This document shows, one piece after another, positions 59,780 through 64,000 of a stretch of 64,000 nucleotides of DNA (its first letter is position 1; every line of letters begins with the position of its first letter). This DNA comes from Martelella sp. AD-3. GTDB lineage: Bacteria; Pseudomonadota; Alphaproteobacteria; Rhizobiales; Rhizobiaceae. The stretch is from the NCBI RefSeq assembly GCF_001578105.1, contig NZ_CP014275.1, positions 3,662,501 to 3,726,500 on the forward strand, written 5' to 3'. The translations under genes were made by a program, and so were the position numbers. Under the pieces are notes generated by a model. It was not told the origin of the DNA. It did no database searches and was given only the letters and a program-made list of their open reading frames with translations.

Positions 59780-60982
59780 ATGACTGCACAGGATAATCGC
59801 GCGACATCGGTTCTTTCCGAGATCATGAGTGATCACGCCTTCTGGCAGTCGTTGCGTCAGGATCTGCATGCCCATCCCGAGCTTGGCTTTGAGGAGCACA
59901 GAACCAGCGAGATCGTCGCCAGGCTGCTCGGCGAGGACGGCATTGCGGTTCATCGCGGGCTTGGCGGCACGGGCGTTGTCGGCACGCTGAAGGCTGGCGA
60001 GGGCAACCGGGCGATCGGGCTGAGGGCCGATATGGATGCGCTTGCCATGCCGGAAACGGCAGACCGCCCCTATAAAAGCACCGTTCCCGGCAAGATGCAT
60101 GCCTGCGGCCATGACGGACACACGGTGATGCTGCTGGCGGCGGCGCGCTACCTGGCGCGGACGAAGGACTTCTCCGGCACGGTTCATTTCATCTTTCAGC
60201 CGGCCGAAGAGGGCCGCGGCGGCGCGAAGAAGATGGTGGAGGATGGGCTTTTCAAGCTGTTTCCCTGCGATGCCGTTTACGGCCTGCACAATATGCCGGG
60301 ACTCGATGTCGATGAAATGGCCGTTGTCGAGGGGCCGCAGCTTGCCTCGTCGGATAGCTGGCGCGTCACGTTCAAGGGCACCGGCACCCACGGCGCAAAG
60401 CCGCATCTGGGACGCGATCCGGTGACGGCTTCCGGTCATTTCATCGCAGCGTTGCAGACGATTGTCGGACGTGTGGTCGATCCGCTTCAGCCTGCGGTCG
60501 TCTCGGCCTGTTCGGTCGAAGCCGGTGATCCGAATGCGCTGAACGTGATTCCCGATATTGTGAAGATTGGCGGCACGGCGCGCGCCTATTCGCCAGAAAC
60601 CCGCGACCAGCTGGAAGAGGAAATCGGACGGCTGGCCCACGGCATGGCGGCCTCTTTCGGCATTGAGGCCGAGTATCGGTTCATTCGCCGCATTCCGCCG
60701 GTGGTCAATGCAAAAGAACCGACGCAAACGGCACTCAGGGCCGCTGAAACCGTCTTCGGCGAAAAAGTGCGCACGGCCTTTCCGCCATCGACCGCCGGCG
60801 ACGACTTCGCCTTTTTCGGTCATGAAGTGCCGGGCTGCTATGTCTGGCTTGGCAACGGCCCCGCCGTGGACGGCGCTTTGCACCACAACACGGCCTATGA
60901 TTTCAACGATGACGCCATCGGCCACGGCGCGGCCTACTGGGTGCGGCTGACAGAGACCGAATTGCCCCTCAAGGCCGGCTAG
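59780..60982 (+). CDS. M20 family amidohydrolase (hippurate hydrolase/aminoacylase type)
   Basis: This 400-residue cytoplasmic metalloenzyme hydrolyses N-acyl amino acids or similar amides. The motifs are HPELGFEEHRTSE (around 32), HACGHDGHT (around 108, with metal ligands) and QPAEEGRGGAKKM (around 143). The dimerisation domain (about 180-300) starts near THGAKPHLG. Its stop overlaps the adenine deaminase stop on the other strand by four bases. The 231-base gap before it shows no clear gene. The substrate is unknown. Confidence 0.92.
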   Translation: MTAQDNRATSVLSEIMSDHAFWQSLRQDLHAHPELGFEEHRTSEIVARLLGEDGIAVHRGLGGTGVVGTLKAGEGNRAIGLRADMDALAMPETADRPYKSTVPGKMHACGHDGHTVMLLAAARYLARTKDFSGTVHFIFQPAEEGRGGAKKMVEDGLFKLFPCDAVYGLHNMPGLDVDEMAVVEGPQLASSDSWRVTFKGTGTHGAKPHLGRDPVTASGHFIAALQTIVGRVVDPLQPAVVSACSVEAGDPNALNVIPDIVKIGGTARAYSPETRDQLEEEIGRLAHGMAASFGIEAEYRFIRRIPPVVNAKEPTQTALRAAETVFGEKVRTAFPPSTAGDDFAFFGHEVPGCYVWLGNGPAVDGALHHNTAYDFNDDAIGHGAAYWVRLTETELPLKAG

Positions 60983-62745
60983 AAAATCCGCCGCAGCACA
61001 GGGCTTTCCAGAACAGTGCCAGCCGCCACATCAGCGATGCCCATATCGGTCTGGTGCGGACCGGCATTGCAGGCAAGCGTTGCGCCGACCAGCGCCTTGA
61101 AGGTGAGATAAGGCGGCTCCCAGTCGACGATTGTTCCGGCAGCCTTGCGCACGGCCTCGAAATCACGGGCAACATCTTCAAGCGGTGCATCCGAGATCAG
61201 GCCAAGCAATGGCAGGGCAAGCAGTGCTTTCACCTTGCCGTCAGCCACCACGACCATGCCGCCGCCGCATTCGATCAGCGCATTGGCCGCCACCGCCATA
61301 TCCTCGGGGTTCCGCCCGAAGATTGTCAGGTTATGGCTGTCATGCGAAACCGTGGTCGCGAAAGCGCCACGCCATTCTCCCCAGCCGCGCAGAAACCCGG
61401 TTTTCGGCTTCGCTGCTGCTTTACCGTGACGGTGGACGACGCTGATCAGTGTCGCACCGTCTGGCGGACATACAAATCCGTTCTGAACATCCGCCTCCGC
61501 CTTGCCCCAGCGGGTAAACCGCGGCTGGTCGATGGTGGCAATCTCGACGCGTGCGCCCTCTGCCTTCACGCTGAAATCATCCGCCGAAAGCGGCTCAACC
61601 TTCATGGAGCCCCTGAGCATGTCCGCAGGATGATCGGAAACGGCAGCATTGAGGCCCCCGTCAGAGGCAATGACCTTGCCATCCACGATGACATGACGCG
61701 TCGAAAACGTCTCGAGATCCTCGAAAATCGCAATATTGGCGCGCCGTCCTGCGGCAACAAGGCCCAGATCATCGCGGTGCAGTCGCCGTGCTGCATTCAG
61801 CGTCGCCGCCTGCAGAACCTGAACCGGCGACAGCCCATCTGCAACCAGCGCGCGAATCAGGGCATCCAACCCGCCCTGTCCCAGAAGATCATCCGGAAAG
61901 ACGTCGTCGGTGCACAGCGTCAGTGTCTGTGGCCAGACGGGCAGTCGTTTCAGCGCTTCGACAAAGTCATCGAAGAGATAAGGATGAGAGCCGCGCAACT
62001 CGACCGTCAAGCCGGCGCGCAGCTTCTCGAGCAGATCATCGCCCGATGTCAGCTCATGATCGGATGAAACGCCGGCACTGATGAAGGCGGCAAGCCTTTC
62101 GCCGGAAAGCCCGCGGGCGTGGCCGAAAACCGGCTTTTGTGCATGAAGCCCGGCATTGACGATTGCGCTCATGCGCGGACTGCCGCTGATCACGCCTGCC
62201 ATATTCATCACTTCGGCAATGCCACCGATTTCCGGTCTTGCAAGAAGTCCGGCGACCGTTTCCGGCCCGAAATCCGCACCTGCCCGCTCAAGCCCCGGCG
62301 CTGACGGCACGCAGGAGGGCGCCAGAATGATCGCCTCCAGCGGCATGTCACGAGCTGCCTCAATCGCCCAGTCGACAGCAGGGACACCGGCGACATTGGC
62401 CAGTTCATGCGGATCCCAGACAATGGTCGTCACGCCGCGCGGCAGAACGGCTTTGGCATAGGTCGCAGGCGTCACCATCGAGCTTTCGACATGCATGTGC
62501 ATGTCGATCAGCCCCGGCGAGACGAAGGCCCCGCCTGCATCAATGGTTATCTCAGCGTCGCTGCGCGCTCCGGGCGGCATAACCGCCGCAATCAGCCCGC
62601 CGGAAAGGCCGACATCGGCCTGCCTCAGCTCGCCGGTCGCGACATCCACCACTGTGCCGCCGGAAATCATGAGGTCGAATGGCCGCTCACCACGGGCAGC
62701 TTCAACCGCTGCGGCGCGCATGGCGGGATCGTCAATGCTTTTCAT
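60979..62745 (-). CDS. ade: Adenine deaminase
   Basis: This 588-residue cytoplasmic amidohydrolase converts adenine to hypoxanthine and ammonia. The metal motif HMH is at residues 83-85 in LIDMHMHVESSM, and VWDPHELANVAGV, SSDHEL and CTDDVFPDDLL (around 275) are Ade family segments. The C-terminal part has HRHGK and SHDSHNL. It overlaps the nucleoside hydrolase gene by four bases; together they convert nucleosides to hypoxanthine. It converges with the M20 gene. Confidence 0.95.
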   Translation of the reverse strand: MKSIDDPAMRAAAVEAARGERPFDLMISGGTVVDVATGELRQADVGLSGGLIAAVMPPGARSDAEITIDAGGAFVSPGLIDMHMHVESSMVTPATYAKAVLPRGVTTIVWDPHELANVAGVPAVDWAIEAARDMPLEAIILAPSCVPSAPGLERAGADFGPETVAGLLARPEIGGIAEVMNMAGVISGSPRMSAIVNAGLHAQKPVFGHARGLSGERLAAFISAGVSSDHELTSGDDLLEKLRAGLTVELRGSHPYLFDDFVEALKRLPVWPQTLTLCTDDVFPDDLLGQGGLDALIRALVADGLSPVQVLQAATLNAARRLHRDDLGLVAAGRRANIAIFEDLETFSTRHVIVDGKVIASDGGLNAAVSDHPADMLRGSMKVEPLSADDFSVKAEGARVEIATIDQPRFTRWGKAEADVQNGFVCPPDGATLISVVHRHGKAAAKPKTGFLRGWGEWRGAFATTVSHDSHNLTIFGRNPEDMAVAANALIECGGGMVVVADGKVKALLALPLLGLISDAPLEDVARDFEAVRKAAGTIVDWEPPYLTFKALVGATLACNAGPHQTDMGIADVAAGTVLESPVLRRIF

Positions 62746-63677
62746 CGCCGTGCCTCCGCCTGCAATGCGCCCATGATCGTGTCATGCGCGGCATTGGCAT
62801 CAACCTCGGTGATGATCGAGGCGTTGAAGCTTGTCTCCGGTGCCAGCTTGTGGGCGCGGGTTTCGACAACACTGCGCCCGCGTGTTATGTGTCCGGCTGT
62901 TTCAAAGGCCAGATGCACCGGCTGCAAGGAAACAAGCGACGGGTGACAGAAAGCCACTGCCGCCGCAGGATCAAAAAACGCCATTTCTGTGCGACCGCGC
63001 TTTGCGGCTATGTTGAGAAAACCTTCCGTTAGATCGGCCAGAAGCGGTGCGTTCCTGCCGTTTTCAGCGCGCAGCGCCGCCACATCGTCCGCATTGATCG
63101 TAACCTTGCGGCAGAAATCGAGGTCCGCCATGACGAAGGGGATGCCGCGCGACAGGATGATGGCGGCGGCCTCGGGATCAGCCAACGCATTGAACTCCGC
63201 CGATGCGGTGTGGTTGCCACTGGTGACGCCGCCCCCCATCCAGAGGATCTCGCTGATCCGGCCTGCAAGGTCCGGCCGTGCCAGACAAAGGGCTGCGATA
63301 TTGGTCAAGGGGCCAAGTGCCAGAATGCGTTTTTCTCCGTCGTCCTTCGAAAGCCAGTTGCAAAGGGCAACGAAGGCCGGATCGGATGGCGGAAGTGTCG
63401 CTTCCGGAAGGCTGAGTCCCGCCGTCGGCATGCCGGCATCGCTGAGGATCGAGGCTGCGGTTTCAACATTGCCCATCACCGCCCGGCCAGCCCCGGCATG
63501 GATCGGAAAGGTCCAGTCGAAAACCTTTGCCGCCGAGGCAGCATTGCTGCAGACCTTGGCCAGTGTCGTGTTGCCGAAGGTCAGCGACAGGCCGTCGATC
63601 TTCTCGCCGCTTGCCCGAACGGTGAGGATGGCGGCGATGTCGTCAAACCCCATATCCGTGTCGATCCAGACGCCCAT
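62742..63677 (-). CDS. Nucleoside hydrolase (inosine/uridine-preferring family)
   Basis: This 311-residue enzyme cleaves the N-glycosidic bond of nucleosides to base plus ribose. It starts with the calcium-binding motif DTDMGFDD (Asp6, Asp8, Asp12, Asp13). ALGPLTNIA (around 120) and MGGGVTSGNHTASAEFNALADPEAA (around 147) are the other family motifs. It overlaps ade by four bases and follows an ABC ATPase gene, so uptake and salvage of a purine nucleoside is the likely joint function. Confidence 0.93.
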   Translation of the reverse strand: MGVWIDTDMGFDDIAAILTVRASGEKIDGLSLTFGNTTLAKVCSNAASAAKVFDWTFPIHAGAGRAVMGNVETAASILSDAGMPTAGLSLPEATLPPSDPAFVALCNWLSKDDGEKRILALGPLTNIAALCLARPDLAGRISEILWMGGGVTSGNHTASAEFNALADPEAAAIILSRGIPFVMADLDFCRKVTINADDVAALRAENGRNAPLLADLTEGFLNIAAKRGRTEMAFFDPAAAVAFCHPSLVSLQPVHLAFETAGHITRGRSVVETRAHKLAPETSFNASIITEVDANAAHDTIMGALQAEARR

Positions 63678-63686
63678 GATCGCCGC

Positions 63687-64000
63687 CTATCGCTTCAGGA
63701 CAACGGCGTCTTCGACCCGAAGATCGAAGGCGAGGTCTTGGCCCAGGCTGTGTGCCGGTTCGCTCGCATCCACATCGACCTTGATCTGACCGAGCGGCGT
63801 TTCCAGCACATATTCGCGCATCTGACCGACAAAGGCCGCGCCGATCACCGTACCGGTGAATGCCCCTTCGCCAAGGCGCACGAAACGCGGCCGCCATGCG
63901 AGCCCCTTGGCTCTCTCCGGCACCGCCTGCGGAAGGGTGAAGGCTTCGCCCTTGCCTTTGAGCTTGCCGCCCTCGACGGTGAAGATGTTCTCAAAACCGA
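63687..64000 (-). CDS. ABC transporter ATP-binding protein, C-terminal end (partial)
   Basis: The gene begins beyond the right end of the window; about 103 residues are visible. The segment GFENIFTVEGGKLKGKGEAF and the rest, with VIGAAFVGQMREYVLETPLGQIKVD, form the TOBE domain of spermidine/putrescine- or thiamine-type importer ATPases. The ATPase motifs are outside. It ends 9 bases before the nucleoside hydrolase start and is probably its operon partner. Confidence 0.8.
   Translation of the reverse strand, partial: GFENIFTVEGGKLKGKGEAFTLPQAVPERAKGLAWRPRFVRLGEGAFTGTVIGAAFVGQMREYVLETPLGQIKVDVDASEPAHSLGQDLAFDLRVEDAVVLKR

Noticed and set aside
1..64000. CRISPR arrays, rRNA or tRNA genes, prophage and insertion sequences
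   Set aside because: No regularly spaced repeats, cloverleaf-like sequences, transposase or phage motifs were recognised on either strand.

Overview
The window is a chromosomal-type segment of a GC-rich alphaproteobacterium, most likely of the order Hyphomicrobiales (Rhizobiales) and close to the Rhizobiaceae. This rests on the order pheS-ASCH-pheT, on the neighbourhood GDPD / ispA / mtgA / GST / rpmF, on the density of TRAP and ABC sugar transporters, and on RIME-like intergenic palindromes. I cannot name the genus. I recognised no rRNA or tRNA gene, CRISPR array, insertion sequence or prophage.

Layout. 1-11.2 kb is mostly housekeeping: the end of pheS, an ASCH protein, pheT, ubiG, an SH3-domain exported protein, a 2-hydroxyacid dehydrogenase, an Excalibur protein, GDPD, ispA, mtgA, a glutathione transferase, rpmF, and a divergent Rid-family/TetR pair with a striking operator. 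11.2-21.5 kb holds a cellobiose phosphorylase, a TRAP transporter, a Wzc-type tyrosine autokinase and an SLC13 permease. 22-39.4 kb reads as a pectin island. An ArsR-like regulator, a GH51 arabinofuranosidase and a CUT1 ABC transporter would handle arabinan side chains. A TRAP transporter, KduD, a GH105 hydrolase, KduI, a large unrecognised protein and a LacI regulator would handle unsaturated uronides from the backbone. Three promoters in the second half carry the same 21-bp inverted repeat, so they look like one regulon.

39.5-44.6 kb has a DUF6653-like/PAP2 pair, a membrane-anchored AraC regulator, and a TetR - GH13 - membrane protein unit with two similar operators. 45-50.5 kb is a redox-flavoured block: LysR, a glutaredoxin fused to AhpD-like domains, a membrane protein, a cysteine-rich MarR with its operator inside its own promoter, a second small thioredoxin-fold protein, and an exported protein of unknown function. 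50.8-59.5 kb is a LacI-controlled operon: a two-permease sugar ABC transporter, DhaK, DhaL and a 3-hydroxyisobutyrate-dehydrogenase-family enzyme. It probably imports and phosphorylates a small sugar, ketose or polyol.

59.8-64 kb has an M20 amidohydrolase that converges on a purine salvage group (adenine deaminase, nucleoside hydrolase, and the end of an ABC ATPase that runs out of the window).

Many long open frames lie antisense to real genes, as expected at this GC content, and were left out. Starts were chosen from ribosome-binding sites and family length. Functions are inferred from motifs and context read by eye; no database search was run.
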